Position numbers and translations under genes: made by a program. DNA of 64,000 bases from Azospirillum oleiclasticum (lineage in GTDB: Bacteria; Pseudomonadota; Alphaproteobacteria; Azospirillales; Azospirillaceae). Below are positions 45,069-54,716 of this stretch, piece after piece; position 1 is the stretch's first letter, and each line of letters begins with the position of its first letter. The stretch spans positions 62,001-126,000 of the forward strand of contig NZ_JABFFR010000027.1 in the NCBI RefSeq assembly GCF_013423485.1, given 5' to 3'. A model generated the notes under the pieces. That model was given only the letters and a program-made list of their open reading frames with translations, searched no databases and was not told the origin of the DNA.

Positions 45069-45404
45069 TCAGTCCGGATTTTCCGCAGCGGCCAGGCGGC
45101 TGCGCGCCTCCTTGAGCCACAGGTCGCGGATCGGGCGGCCCCGTCCGGACCAGGGGACGTTGGTGGCGTTGTCCGCCTCGTAGAGGCTCTGGGCCAGGGC
45201 CTCCACCACCGCCCGCCCGGCGATCTGGCTTTCGCGGACGACGCGCTCCCGGCCGTCCTCCAGCCCCTTCACGCGGTACTGGTGCTCGCTGCCCTCGCGC
45301 GGCAGGAGCCGCTCGACGCGGAGGTCGCCGGACGGCGCGCCGCGCTTCACTTCCCAGCCGCAGAAATGCACGACCTGGCCGACGTGGTATTTCTGGCCGT
45401 CCAT
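45069..45404 (-). CDS. hypothetical 111-residue protein
   Basis: Starts at the ATG 45404, whose TG bases overlap the TGA of the gene upstream (TGATG), so it is translationally coupled. N-terminal half looks beta-rich and SH3-like (YHVGQVVHFCGWEVKRGAPS, DLRVERLLPRE, YRVKGLEDGRERVVRESQIA). The rest is helical with a charged end (IRDLWLKEARSRLAAAENPD). No signal peptide. Function not recognised. Confidence 0.65.
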   Translation of the reverse strand: MDGQKYHVGQVVHFCGWEVKRGAPSGDLRVERLLPREGSEHQYRVKGLEDGRERVVRESQIAGRAVVEALAQSLYEADNATNVPWSGRGRPIRDLWLKEARSRLAAAENPD

Positions 45405-45670
45405 CACCGGTCACCAAGCTGGTCGGCGGTGTGATCGGCGGCCTTGGGGGCCTTCGCCTTGGTGGTCTTGCGGCCACCGGTGGCGCGGCGCGGCGCCTCG
45501 GCCTCCTTGCGCTCCCGGCGGGTGGTGAGCTCCGCCCGGATGGCGGGCAGCACGGCCGCCGCCTCCTTCTGCTGCTTCGCGGTGCCGGTCTGGGCCAGGC
45601 GCTCGGCGTTGGCGCCGAGCACACCCAGAGCGTCGTCGGCCATGGCGGGCAGCTTGTCGATGAGGGTCAT
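45404..45670 (-). CDS. hypothetical small protein with Lys/Ala-rich tail
   Basis: 88 residues from the ATG at 45670 (MTLIDKLPAMADDALGVLGA). N-terminal amphipathic helices lead into ELTTRRERKEAEAPRRATGG and a histone-like basic tail (RKTTKAKAPKAADHTADQLG). It could bind nucleic acid or acidic surfaces through this tail, but that is only inferred. First gene of a three-to-four gene operon. Confidence 0.6.
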   Translation of the reverse strand: MTLIDKLPAMADDALGVLGANAERLAQTGTAKQQKEAAAVLPAIRAELTTRRERKEAEAPRRATGGRKTTKAKAPKAADHTADQLGDR

Positions 45671-45997
45671 GTCGGTGTCGCTTTCTGTAGGGGTCGGGCC
45701 GCGCGCCGCCGTCTTCCGGATGGGCGCAGGCGGCGATGCGCGTTTCCGCCAGCCGTCCGACCAGCTTCCGGCGGACGGGCTGCCGGGCGGGTGGGGGTTG
45801 GCCGCCCGCGGCGTGCCGCAGAGGGCGGCGAGTTCGCCGCTTCGAAACGCGACGCGGCTCCATCGATCGACCGGACCAGGAACCGCTTTTGCGCGAGGCA
45901 TGCCGCCTCCGTCATCAATGGAAAAATCGCCCGTTCGGACAGGATGACGTCGACTTCAACCCATGAAATCGTCAATCAAACATACCGACAAATCTAT

Positions 45998-46013
45998 CAC
46001 AGAAACATCTGTG
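45998..46013. repeat. CACAGA/TCTGTG palindrome in an AT-rich gap
   Basis: CACAGA, AACA, TCTGTG forms a 6-bp inverted repeat about 330 bases upstream of the small-protein operon. The gap 45671-46155 has no gene I can support. Its 45940-46110 part is strikingly AT-rich for this genome, with runs such as TTTATTTTTT, and probably holds the operon's control region. Confidence 0.4.
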
Positions 46014-46155
46014 GGGCGAGTTTATTAAGTTTTATTTTTTCCGGGCGGTTTCAAGTCCGCTGAAGGTCATGGCGGTGCGACCGTCTTTTTGACATTTTTT
46101 TGATGGTTGGGGCTGTGCGAGCCCTCATCGGCCCGACGCGAGGGCCTGGAAAACG

Positions 46156-46190
46156 AAAAAGGCGCCGGACCCCCGTCGGGCCCGGCGCCT
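46156..46190 (-). terminator. intrinsic terminator after the DUF882 gene
   Basis: Minus strand: AGGCGCCGG and CCGGCGCCT pair, followed by TTTTTCG, about 55 bases after the DUF882 stop. Confidence 0.8.
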
Positions 46191-46242
46191 GCCGATGCGT
46201 TGCGCGGTGGTCCGGGTTGGTGCCCGGTCCGCCGTCAAGGGG

Positions 46243-46818
46243 TCACCACTGCCGCACCGGCCCGGTGTCGACATGGACGAACTCGCTCTCCGGGTAATAG
46301 CCGACGCCGCCCGCGCGCAGGCTGAGCGCCGCGCGGCGGAGCTGTTTCAGCGGGCGCCCGGGCAGCCGCAGGTCGATGGCGCGGCCCTGCATGTGGAAGC
46401 TGTTCTGCGCCACGCCATCGCTGGTTTCGCGCAGCATGGCGTTGGTTTCCGGCGAGCGGTAGCCGGACACGATGTGGACCGGCCCGCGGGACCCCATCAT
46501 GCGGTTGATCTGGAAGAGGATGTCGAGGACGCGCGGATCGATCGCGTGGATCTCGTTGTTGCGGTGGTCGCGCAGCAGGCGGTTGATCGCCCGCAGGCCC
46601 TCGCGCGAGTAGCGCCCCTTCACCCAATAATCGACCTTCAGCGACTCGCCCGTGTGCAGGTTCTGCATGGCGAGCTGGCGCGCCGGCGCCTTGATCATCG
46701 CCATCGCGTCCACCGGCGACAGCACCGACGCCGCCACCGCCGCCCCGATGCCCAGCCGCAGGAAGTCGCGCCGGCCCGGCGCCGATGCGGGTTCGGTCCT
46801 AGCCTCAAGGTCCGTCAT
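46243..46818 (-). CDS. DUF882/M15-like periplasmic protein with Tat signal
   Basis: 191 residues. N-terminal twin-arginine signal GRRDFLRLGIGAAVAASVLS. The mature domain matches DUF882 (YcbK-like), a relative of D-Ala-D-Ala peptidases of family M15. Likely zinc ligands are in VSGYRSPETNAMLR, SFHMQGRAIDLRLPG and FVHVDTGPVRQW. It probably trims or binds peptidoglycan. Lies next to an L,D-transpeptidase on the same strand, 215 bases downstream of it. Confidence 0.9.
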   Translation of the reverse strand: MTDLEARTEPASAPGRRDFLRLGIGAAVAASVLSPVDAMAMIKAPARQLAMQNLHTGESLKVDYWVKGRYSREGLRAINRLLRDHRNNEIHAIDPRVLDILFQINRMMGSRGPVHIVSGYRSPETNAMLRETSDGVAQNSFHMQGRAIDLRLPGRPLKQLRRAALSLRAGGVGYYPESEFVHVDTGPVRQW

Positions 46819-46883
46819 TGTCGTTCCCTATTTGCCCCGAACGCCTTCGATTTGGGCGCGTTTCAAGCGTGTCTTGGGAACGG

Positions 46884-46912
46884 TTAAGCGATTTTTGGGG
46901 CCTGTGTGTCAA
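46884..46912 (-). promoter_or_regulatory. possible promoter of the DUF882 gene
   Basis: Minus strand TTGACA (46912-46907), 17 bases, GCTTAA (46889-46884). Perfect -35, weak -10, about 65 bases before the ATG. Confidence 0.45.
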
Positions 46913-47032
46913 GCAATCAATGGTTAACGAACCCAAGCCATTGACGCGGTTCGGCTTTGGCCGTGTTACGGAACGGTAACCCGGAGCGTCGCGGCGACCG
47001 GCCGGACGCCGTGCGCGGCGAATCACCCCCGC

Positions 47033-48751
47033 TCACCCCCGCGCCAGCGTGATCCGCGGCACCGACAGGCCACGGCGTGCGATCGCCTCCAGCAGCTCGC
47101 TGTCGCGGCCATAGACGTCGTCGCGGAACTGCAGCAGCCCGGCCTCGTCCACCCAGGCCGTCTTGTAGAGCAGGTGCACCGCCACCGGGCGGCGCACCGT
47201 GACCGTCTTCGTCTCGCGCCTGTCGAGATACTGCTGGCGCTTCTCCGCCGGCCAGTCGGGGTCGCCGGCCAGCACGAAGGCCGCGAGTGCCTTGGGATCG
47301 CCGACCCGCACGCAGCCGGAGGAGAAGGCGCGCACCGTCTGCCCGAACTTCTCGCGGCCGGGCGTGTCGTGCAGATAAACGTCGAAGCCGTTGGGTATGT
47401 TGAACTTCATCTGCCCCAGCGCGTTCTCTGGGCCGGGGTCCTGGCGCAGCTTCAGCCGGCCGATGCCGGTGCCGACCGCCTTCCAGTTGATGCGGCGGGA
47501 GTCCAGCGGGGCCGCACCGGCCGCCCAGCTCGAATAGACGGTGAAGCCCTTCTCGGCCAGATAGCCGGGGTTCTTCAGCAGCTTGGGCAGATAGTCCTCG
47601 CGCGCCAGACTCACCGGCACGGTCCAGGTGGGGTTGAGAACGACGGAGGTGATGGTGCTGGAGAAGATCGGCGTCCGCCGCAGCTTGGTGCCGACGATCA
47701 CCCGCATGTCCTGCACAACCCGCCCGTTCTCCACGGCCTGGAGCCGGTAGTCGGGGACGTTGACCGCCACGTGCCGCTCGCCGAGGTCGGCGGGAAACCA
47801 GCGGGCACGCTCCATGTTCGCCACGACCTGGGCGATGCGGTCGGTGACCGGCACGTTCAGCGTGGCGACGGTGGAGGTGCCGACGATCCCGTCCACCTCC
47901 AGCCCGTGGCGGGCCTGGAACCGCTCCACCCCCTGCCGCAGCGTGGCGTCGTAGAGGTCGGAGGCGGAGGCCGCCCCCGTCATGTCGCCGCTGGCGGCGA
48001 GACGCTGGCGCAGCGCCCGCACCGCCGGATCCCTCATGCCCGGTTCCAGCTTCGCCGCGCGCGGGGCCGGCACCCGCGGCCAGCCGCCCGCGGCGTCCGC
48101 CGCCCGCAGCGCCGCCAGCGCCGCCTTCAGGCCGGCGTGGTCACCCTGCGGCGGGGCCAGCGCCTCCAGCGCTGCGGCGGGATCGGCGGCGGCGGCAACC
48201 GCGTTGCCGATCGCCACCGGGTCCATCGCCGGCGGGGTCACCGCGAAGTCGACGCTGACCGACCGTGGCGCGATGCGCCCGGCGCGCCGATGCGTGGCAA
48301 GGGCGATCACCCCGTCGGTCAGAAGCAGTTCCAGCTCGACCGGCGTCGTCTCATCACTGTGGGCGTCGAGACTATGGGCGTCGAGCCGCCGGGCGATCGG
48401 CCCGGCGTGGTAGTCGTCCGCCGCCAGCCCGTCCAGCCCGGCCGCTTGCAGCGCCGCCAGCGCCTTGCGGCCGGCGTCCCGCACCGACCCGTCGTCACCC
48501 AGCCACAGCGGGCGGAACCCGCGCTGGGCGTAGAAGCGGCGGAGCATCGGCAGATCCACCGGGCGCCCGGCCACCGTGCGCCGCTCCTCCACCAGCCGCC
48601 GCGCCAGCGCCACGTCGGGAGCGATCACGCGAATCGTCGCGGCGGCGTCCACGGTGGGCGTGGCGGGCGGGTCCACGGGCAGTGTCCCGGCAGCCGCACC
48701 CCAGACCGGGGCGAGGGCGAACGCAAGGATCAGTCGCGCGAGAGGGGTCAT
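47033..48751 (-). CDS. L,D-transpeptidase of the YcbB type
   Basis: 572 residues. Signal peptide (MTPLARLILAFALAPVWGAA), a scaffold region (to about 240), a peptidoglycan-binding helix bundle (MRDPAVRALRQRLAASGDMT to GLEVDGIVGTSTVATLN), then the YkuD domain (from RHVAVNVPDYRLQAV). Catalytic His461 and Cys480 lie in HDTPG and SSGCVRVGDP. Such enzymes make 3-3 cross-links or attach lipoproteins to the wall. A small in-frame duplication (LDAHSLDAHSD) is near residue 130. Confidence 0.93.
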   Translation of the reverse strand: MTPLARLILAFALAPVWGAAAGTLPVDPPATPTVDAAATIRVIAPDVALARRLVEERRTVAGRPVDLPMLRRFYAQRGFRPLWLGDDGSVRDAGRKALAALQAAGLDGLAADDYHAGPIARRLDAHSLDAHSDETTPVELELLLTDGVIALATHRRAGRIAPRSVSVDFAVTPPAMDPVAIGNAVAAAADPAAALEALAPPQGDHAGLKAALAALRAADAAGGWPRVPAPRAAKLEPGMRDPAVRALRQRLAASGDMTGAASASDLYDATLRQGVERFQARHGLEVDGIVGTSTVATLNVPVTDRIAQVVANMERARWFPADLGERHVAVNVPDYRLQAVENGRVVQDMRVIVGTKLRRTPIFSSTITSVVLNPTWTVPVSLAREDYLPKLLKNPGYLAEKGFTVYSSWAAGAAPLDSRRINWKAVGTGIGRLKLRQDPGPENALGQMKFNIPNGFDVYLHDTPGREKFGQTVRAFSSGCVRVGDPKALAAFVLAGDPDWPAEKRQQYLDRRETKTVTVRRPVAVHLLYKTAWVDEAGLLQFRDDVYGRDSELLEAIARRGLSVPRITLARG

Positions 48752-48772
48752 GCTGGCCTCGAATGTCGCGGA

Positions 48773-48801
48773 TCAATATTTTACGGCGTTGACGCTGTCC
48801 A
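48773..48801 (-). promoter_or_regulatory. possible promoter of the L,D-transpeptidase gene
   Basis: Minus strand TGGACA (48801-48796), 17 bases, TATTGA (48778-48773), with the start expected about 15 bases before the ATG. Confidence 0.45.
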
Positions 48802-48953
48802 GGATGTGTTCCTGAAATGCCGCAGCTCGTGACAAACTCGCAACAACTCGCACGAAGGGGTTAGCACAGTCGATCGAGGCACCCATTCAGGCTTCGGTAA
48901 CACATGTTCGCGCATACTCACTTTTGCTTGTTACAACTTGAAAACAAATTGCC

Positions 48954-50273
48954 GTGTCGACCTCACACAACCCCATCGCGTTCCCGTCAGCGCCTGTCCG
49001 GCCGGATCAGCTGGGCGATGTGCTCGACCGGCATGTGCGTTGGGTGAAGGGGCTTCCCGGCGGCATGCGCGCCAATCTGGCGCTCGCCGACCTGGAAGGG
49101 GTGGACTTGGCACACCGCGACCTGCGCGCCGCGACGCTCAGCGGCGCCCGCCTTGGCCGCTGCCGGCTGCACGCGACCAACCTCGCCGGTGCCGACCTGT
49201 TCTGCACCGACCTGCGCGACGCCGACATCAGCCGCGCCAACCTGACCCAGACCGATCTGCGCGGCGCCCGCCTGCGCGCCGCCGACTTCACGGAGGCGAA
49301 CCTGCGCGGGGCCGACCTCGGCCCCGGCACGCCGGAGGATGGCAGCCGCGCCCGCGCGCTCGCCGGCAACCGCCCCGACGACGCCACCGCCCGCACCCGC
49401 CAGGACATGCGGGAGGCGCTGCTGGCCGTGCTGCACGCGGGCGCCGACACGCCGGTCGCCGAGGGGGTGCGCACCGACCTGACCGGCGCCGTTCTGCGCA
49501 AGGCGGTGCTGACCCAGGCCGACCTCAGCGGCAGCATCCTGCAGAACGCCGACCTGTCGATGGCGGTGCTGATCAACGCCAACCTGACGGGCGCGCGGCT
49601 GAACGGCGCCAACCTGACCGGGGCGACGCTGACCGGTGCGGTGATGGCCGGGGCCGATCTGGTCGGCGCGCGGCTCGCCGAGGTGGACCTCAGCCAGATC
49701 GACCTCAGCGGCGCGCTGACGGCGCGCCCCCTGGATACGCTGGGCTCGGCCATCCAGCGCGCCATCTACGATCACGAGCGCTGGATCGAGAGCTTCGGCA
49801 GCCGCGGTACGCGGGCGGAGCTGGACGGCATGGACCTGACCCGCGCCGACCTGCGCGGCGTCAACCTCAGCGCCGCGTCCCTGCGCGGCATCCTGCTGAC
49901 CGACGCGGCGCTGTGCGGCGCGCGCTTCATCATGGCCGACCTGTCCGGCGCCGATCTGGAGAACGCCAACCTGATCGGTGCGGACCTGTCGGGCGCCAAC
50001 CTCAGCTACGCCAAGCTGTCCGGCGCCGACCTGACCCGCGTCCGCCTCGGCCCGGCCGAGATCAAGGACCCCTCGGGCAAGCCCACCGGCCGCTCCTGGG
50101 CCGCCAACCTCACGGGTGCCGACCTGCGCCGCGCCGCTCTGGTGGGGTCCTGCCTGGTGCAGGCGAACCTGTCCGAGGCCATCCTGGAACAGGCGGCGCT
50201 GGACGGGGCGGACATGACCGGCGCCCGGCTGGGCCGCCACGCCAACGGCCGCCTGCCGCCGCGGCGGCGCTGA
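48954..50273 (+). CDS. pentapeptide-repeat protein
   Basis: 439 residues from a GTG start with no strong ribosome site (AAAACAAATTGCC). Long runs of A(D/N)LxX repeats (residues about 44-125, 165-255, 295-430), as in LTGADLRRAALVGSCLVQAN, form right-handed beta-helices. Two similar caps, DRHVRWVKGLPGGMRANLAL (about 22-41) and DHERWIESFGSRGTRAELDG (about 270-289), begin separate repeat blocks. Some relatives mimic DNA and protect gyrase; others have unknown roles. No signal peptide, so cytoplasmic. Confidence 0.88.
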   Translation: MSTSHNPIAFPSAPVRPDQLGDVLDRHVRWVKGLPGGMRANLALADLEGVDLAHRDLRAATLSGARLGRCRLHATNLAGADLFCTDLRDADISRANLTQTDLRGARLRAADFTEANLRGADLGPGTPEDGSRARALAGNRPDDATARTRQDMREALLAVLHAGADTPVAEGVRTDLTGAVLRKAVLTQADLSGSILQNADLSMAVLINANLTGARLNGANLTGATLTGAVMAGADLVGARLAEVDLSQIDLSGALTARPLDTLGSAIQRAIYDHERWIESFGSRGTRAELDGMDLTRADLRGVNLSAASLRGILLTDAALCGARFIMADLSGADLENANLIGADLSGANLSYAKLSGADLTRVRLGPAEIKDPSGKPTGRSWAANLTGADLRRAALVGSCLVQANLSEAILEQAALDGADMTGARLGRHANGRLPPRRR

Positions 50274-50276
50274 CGG

Positions 50277-51071
50277 CTATCGGCCGTCCGGCCCCCACGG
50301 TTTCGGCAGCTCTTCCAGCAAATCCGTCTGCCGGGAGATCAGCCGTTCCGAGCGGGAGAAGCCCTGCCGGCGCACCAGCACCACGAGCACCCCCGCGGTC
50401 GCCAGGATCAGGGCAACCGGCCCGATCATCCAGGCCAGCGCCGCCAGTGCGAAGTAATAGCCGCGCAAGCCACCGTTGAAGGCGAGGATCGCCAGCGTCA
50501 GCGACCCGGAAATGGTCTCGCTGGTCACCCGCCGGATCTCGCCCTCCACCGGCGGCATCGGGGCCGAGCCGATCAGCGCGATGGTGTAGTTGAACTGCCG
50601 CAGCGACCAGGTGAATTTGAAGAAGATGTAGATGAAGATGGCGACGAGCAGCGCCATCTTCACCTCGAAGAAGTCGCGCGATGTCTTCGCCATGATCGAC
50701 AGGTGCGAGATGATCTCGTGCGCGGTGTCGATGGCGCCGAAGGAGCCGATCAGGCCGGCGAGGATCAGCATGGTGGTGCTGGCGAAGAAGGTGGCGCTGC
50801 TCATCGTGTGGCCGACGAGCTGGCTGTCCATGATGCGGTTGTCGCGCTCCAGCATGCGGTCGATCCAGTGCCGGCGGATCACCACCAGATGCTGGTTGAT
50901 GCCGCGCCGGCCGCGCAGGACCTGATCCTGGATCAGTGTGTAGACCCCCCACAGCCCCGCGAACCAGCAGAGCGCGAACAGATCCAGCGGTGTGGCATCG
51001 GGCGCGATCAGGTCGGTCGGCACGGGTCGGTGTCCAAGGGGTCGGTGTCCAGGGGTGGGGGTGGTCGCCAT
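50277..51071 (-). CDS. DUF599 family membrane protein
   Basis: 264 residues from the ATG at 51071; earlier in-frame starts at 51116 (ATG) or 51125 (GTG) are possible. The first 20 residues include a repeat (PGHRPLGHRPVPTD) encoded by a short tandem DNA repeat. About four to five membrane helices: LDLFALCWFAGLWGVYTLIQ, SATFFASTTMLILAGLIGSF, MALLVAIFIYIFFKFTWSLR and two near the end. Conserved family features include RQFNYTIALIGSAP. Function unknown. It is convergent with the pentapeptide gene. Confidence 0.82.
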   Translation of the reverse strand: MATTPTPGHRPLGHRPVPTDLIAPDATPLDLFALCWFAGLWGVYTLIQDQVLRGRRGINQHLVVIRRHWIDRMLERDNRIMDSQLVGHTMSSATFFASTTMLILAGLIGSFGAIDTAHEIISHLSIMAKTSRDFFEVKMALLVAIFIYIFFKFTWSLRQFNYTIALIGSAPMPPVEGEIRRVTSETISGSLTLAILAFNGGLRGYYFALAALAWMIGPVALILATAGVLVVLVRRQGFSRSERLISRQTDLLEELPKPWGPDGR

Positions 51072-51202
51072 CCGGTGTAATGCGCCGGCCGGATGGCTGT
51101 CCAGACGCCGCCGCATCTTCCGCACCGCAACGAGACGAGGGTGGCGCCGGTGGGGTCCATGCTACACTCCGCCGCAGCCCCCAACCGCGCGGGAGTTGTC
51201 GC

Positions 51203-51994
51203 GTGCCCCGGTCGTTCCTTGCCGTGCTCCTGCTCCTGCTGCCGCTCCAGACGCTCGCCCCCGCCACGGCGCGCGCCGAATCACAGGCGGAGGCGCCCCC
51301 CGGAACACCATGGTTCGACACCTACAGCCGGATCATGTTCAGCCTCAACCAAGCGGTCTATGGAGCGCTGGAGCGCAAGGCGGATCCCGGCAACAACGAG
51401 GCCGCCGCCGCGCCACCACCGGCCTGGCTGACGGGTGTCGGCAACATGGCGGCCAATCTCGTGAACGAGCCGATGTCGGTGGTCTCCGCCCTGGTGGCGG
51501 GGGAGCCGCAGGCGGCCGCCGCGGCGGCCGGGCGCTTCGCGGTCAACAGCACGGTCGGGCTGCTCGGCTGGTACGACGTGGCCAGGGGCTGGGGGCTGGA
51601 GCCCTACCACACCGACCTCGGCCTCGCGCTGTGCGCGCACGGGGTGGGGGAGGGGCCGTATCTGGTGCTGCCCTTCATCGGGCCGCGCACGCTGCGCGAC
51701 GGCATCACCGATGTGGTGGTCACCAACGTCCTTCTCTATTCGATGTTCGCGCCGCTGTTGCCGGCCAATTCCGGCTGGCAGACCATCGTGATGGTGGAAT
51801 CGATCGAGATCGTGGCCGACATGGCGGCGACGCGCCAGATCGACACCCGCGCCAAGGCGCTGGCCTTCGACGATTACGACGCCATGCGCGACCGCTACCT
51901 GACCCAGCGCCGCGCCCGCTGCGCCGCCCTGACCGGTCAGTCGTCGGAGCCGTCGCCGGCACCGCCCTCGGGACCGGTGGCGGCGGCGCGGTAG
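51203..51994 (+). CDS. mlaA: MlaA/VacJ-family outer-membrane lipid asymmetry protein
   Basis: Component that removes misplaced phospholipids from the outer leaflet and passes them to MlaC. It has 263 residues from a GTG start with GGGAG upstream. Signal peptide MPRSFLAVLLLLLPLQTLAP; unlike the classical lipoprotein I see no lipobox Cys. Typical MlaA stretches: FDTYSRIMFSLNQAVYGALE, RFAVNSTVGLLGWYDVARGW and GPYLVLPFIGPRTLRDGITD. No other mla genes are in the window. Its last 58 bases overlap a convergent gene. Confidence 0.9.
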   Translation: MPRSFLAVLLLLLPLQTLAPATARAESQAEAPPGTPWFDTYSRIMFSLNQAVYGALERKADPGNNEAAAAPPPAWLTGVGNMAANLVNEPMSVVSALVAGEPQAAAAAAGRFAVNSTVGLLGWYDVARGWGLEPYHTDLGLALCAHGVGEGPYLVLPFIGPRTLRDGITDVVVTNVLLYSMFAPLLPANSGWQTIVMVESIEIVADMAATRQIDTRAKALAFDDYDAMRDRYLTQRRARCAALTGQSSEPSPAPPSGPVAAAR

Positions 51995-52179
51995 GCGTTC
52001 AGGATGTGGACGCGGATGGCGCTCGACAGGTTGCCGCTGCGCGTCGCGTCGATCGCCTCGATCAGCGCGTTGACGGACAGGTTGCGCCGCCGCGCCACCT
52101 CCTTCAGCGCGTCCCAGAACTCCTCCTCCAGCGACACGCTGGTGGGATGACCGGAGATCAGCACCGAACGCTTCTTCAT
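51937..52179 (-). CDS. ribbon-helix-helix domain protein
   Basis: 80 residues. A short strand (TSVSLEEEFWDALKEVARRR) followed by NLSVNALIEAIDATRSGNLS and SAIRVHILNAYRA fits the RHH_4-type fold, so it may be a small DNA-binding dimer. The C-terminal GPEGGAGDGSDD is acidic. The gene overlaps the 3' end of mlaA by 58 bases on the other strand, so the two transcripts would be antisense there. Confidence 0.85.
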   Translation of the reverse strand: MKKRSVLISGHPTSVSLEEEFWDALKEVARRRNLSVNALIEAIDATRSGNLSSAIRVHILNAYRAAATGPEGGAGDGSDD

Positions 52180-52322
52180 GGAACGACCCCCCTCGGCCGC
52201 CCCGCTGGTCCGGTCGCGAGCGCCTGCCCGGTCCCCCCTGGACCGGGTCAGGGCCGGCGACCGCCGGGGATTGTCATGCCGGACACCCTTGCCATCACCA
52301 CCACTGTCGCCAGTTTAGCCGT

Positions 52323-53723
<1,401 letters not shown>

Positions 53724-53871
53724 GATGTCCTCTCGCTGTGGGCGGATCGGTATCTTCACCGACTGTTCGTCAAACCCGCCGCCGGGGCAAGGGGTGTCGG
53801 CGGCGATTCCGGGGGACGGGCGCGACCGCCAGGCCGGGAAAACCCGTCCTGCTGCATCGTGTTCTTCAAAA

Positions 53872-53925
53872 GTTCTTGATTTGCCGGACGGACGATGCCA
53901 GCTTGAACCGGAACACATCAAGAAC
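53872..53925. repeat. 9-bp inverted repeat between fumC and the gene at 53972
   Basis: GTTCTTGAT (53872-53880) and ATCAAGAAC (53917-53925) are perfect inverted copies, 36 bases apart, inside the 248-base divergent gap. They could be a looping operator for both genes. Confidence 0.4.
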
Positions 53926-53971
53926 CAATTCTTCCCATTCTCCATTCCACCCCGCCTGAACGGAGGACGCG

Positions 53972-54259
53972 ATGGACAGCCGCCTGGATCACCTCTGGAC
54001 CGACAGCGACCCGCACTGGACCTCCTCCGCGGCGGAGGAGACGGTGCGCGCACCCATCGCGCGCGGGCGGGTGGGGGAGATGCTGACGCGCGGCTGGCGA
54101 CTGTCCGGCTCCGGCGACGAAAGCGTGGTGTGGATGGAGGGACCTTCCCCCGACGGCCGGCCGCAACCACTGGCCAACCCCGTCGCGGCCCTGATGGCAC
54201 GCGCCTGGGATCGGGCGGCCACCGCCGACGCCGAGCGGCCGTACAGCGTCGCCGCCTGA
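53972..54259 (+). CDS. hypothetical 95-residue protein
   Basis: Starts at an ATG preceded by GGAGGACGCG. Acidic, Trp-containing N-terminus ([20 protein letters not shown]), a middle with [20 protein letters not shown], then a short helix ([20 protein letters not shown]). No membrane segment or known motif. It is divergent from fumC. Confidence 0.6.
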   Translation: MDSRLDHLWTDSDPHWTSSAAEETVRAPIARGRVGEMLTRGWRLSGSGDESVVWMEGPSPDGRPQPLANPVAALMARAWDRAATADAERPYSVAA

Positions 54260-54447
54260 CCGGGAGTACAGGTTTTTCTACCCCCTCGGTATACCTCGAT
54301 AGATAAAAATCCGCCGCTGGGGGTAGTTCCCAAGATAAGGCTCTGTAGAGGGTGCCGTTAGTAAGTCATTAACTCCGCTCCTGTCAAATAACCTCATCAA
54401 GACGCACCACCCAGCCCCGCCACCGGGCAAGACGAAAGGGTCGAACG

Positions 54448-54663
54448 ATGAGCGTTATCGCCAAGATGCAGAACATCAACGCGGCTTCCCTGGCGCACAT
54501 CAGCCTGCTCGACGATTTCATCAAGTTGACGCAGGAGAAGGTCGTCGGTCACGCGGACCCGTTCGTTCGCGAAAGCCTGGGCGAGCTGCTGGACTCCTTG
54601 CGGCACGAGCGCCAGGGCTATGTGACCCTGCTCGGTTCTTCCCCGATGGGAAAGGCGGCCTGA
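54448..54663 (+). CDS. hypothetical 71-residue helical protein
   Basis: Starts at the ATG 54448 with GAAAGGG upstream. Predicted helical throughout (MSVIAKMQNINAASLAHISL, LDDFIKLTQEKVVGHADPFV, RESLGELLDSLRHERQGYVT). No known domain. The 188-base gap before it carries A/T-rich stretches but no clear promoter. Confidence 0.6.
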   Translation: MSVIAKMQNINAASLAHISLLDDFIKLTQEKVVGHADPFVRESLGELLDSLRHERQGYVTLLGSSPMGKAA

Positions 54664-54683
54664 TACGCCGCCCGGGGGTGGGA

Positions 54684-54711
54684 AACGTCGGGTCCGGGCG
54701 GACCCGACGTT
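54684..54711. terminator. 12-bp perfect hairpin between convergent genes
   Basis: AACGTCGGGTCC and its complement around GGGC lie between the 71-residue gene and the GST gene. There are few T residues, so if it acts as a terminator it is a weak, two-way one. Confidence 0.5.
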
Positions 54712-54716
54712 GACGC

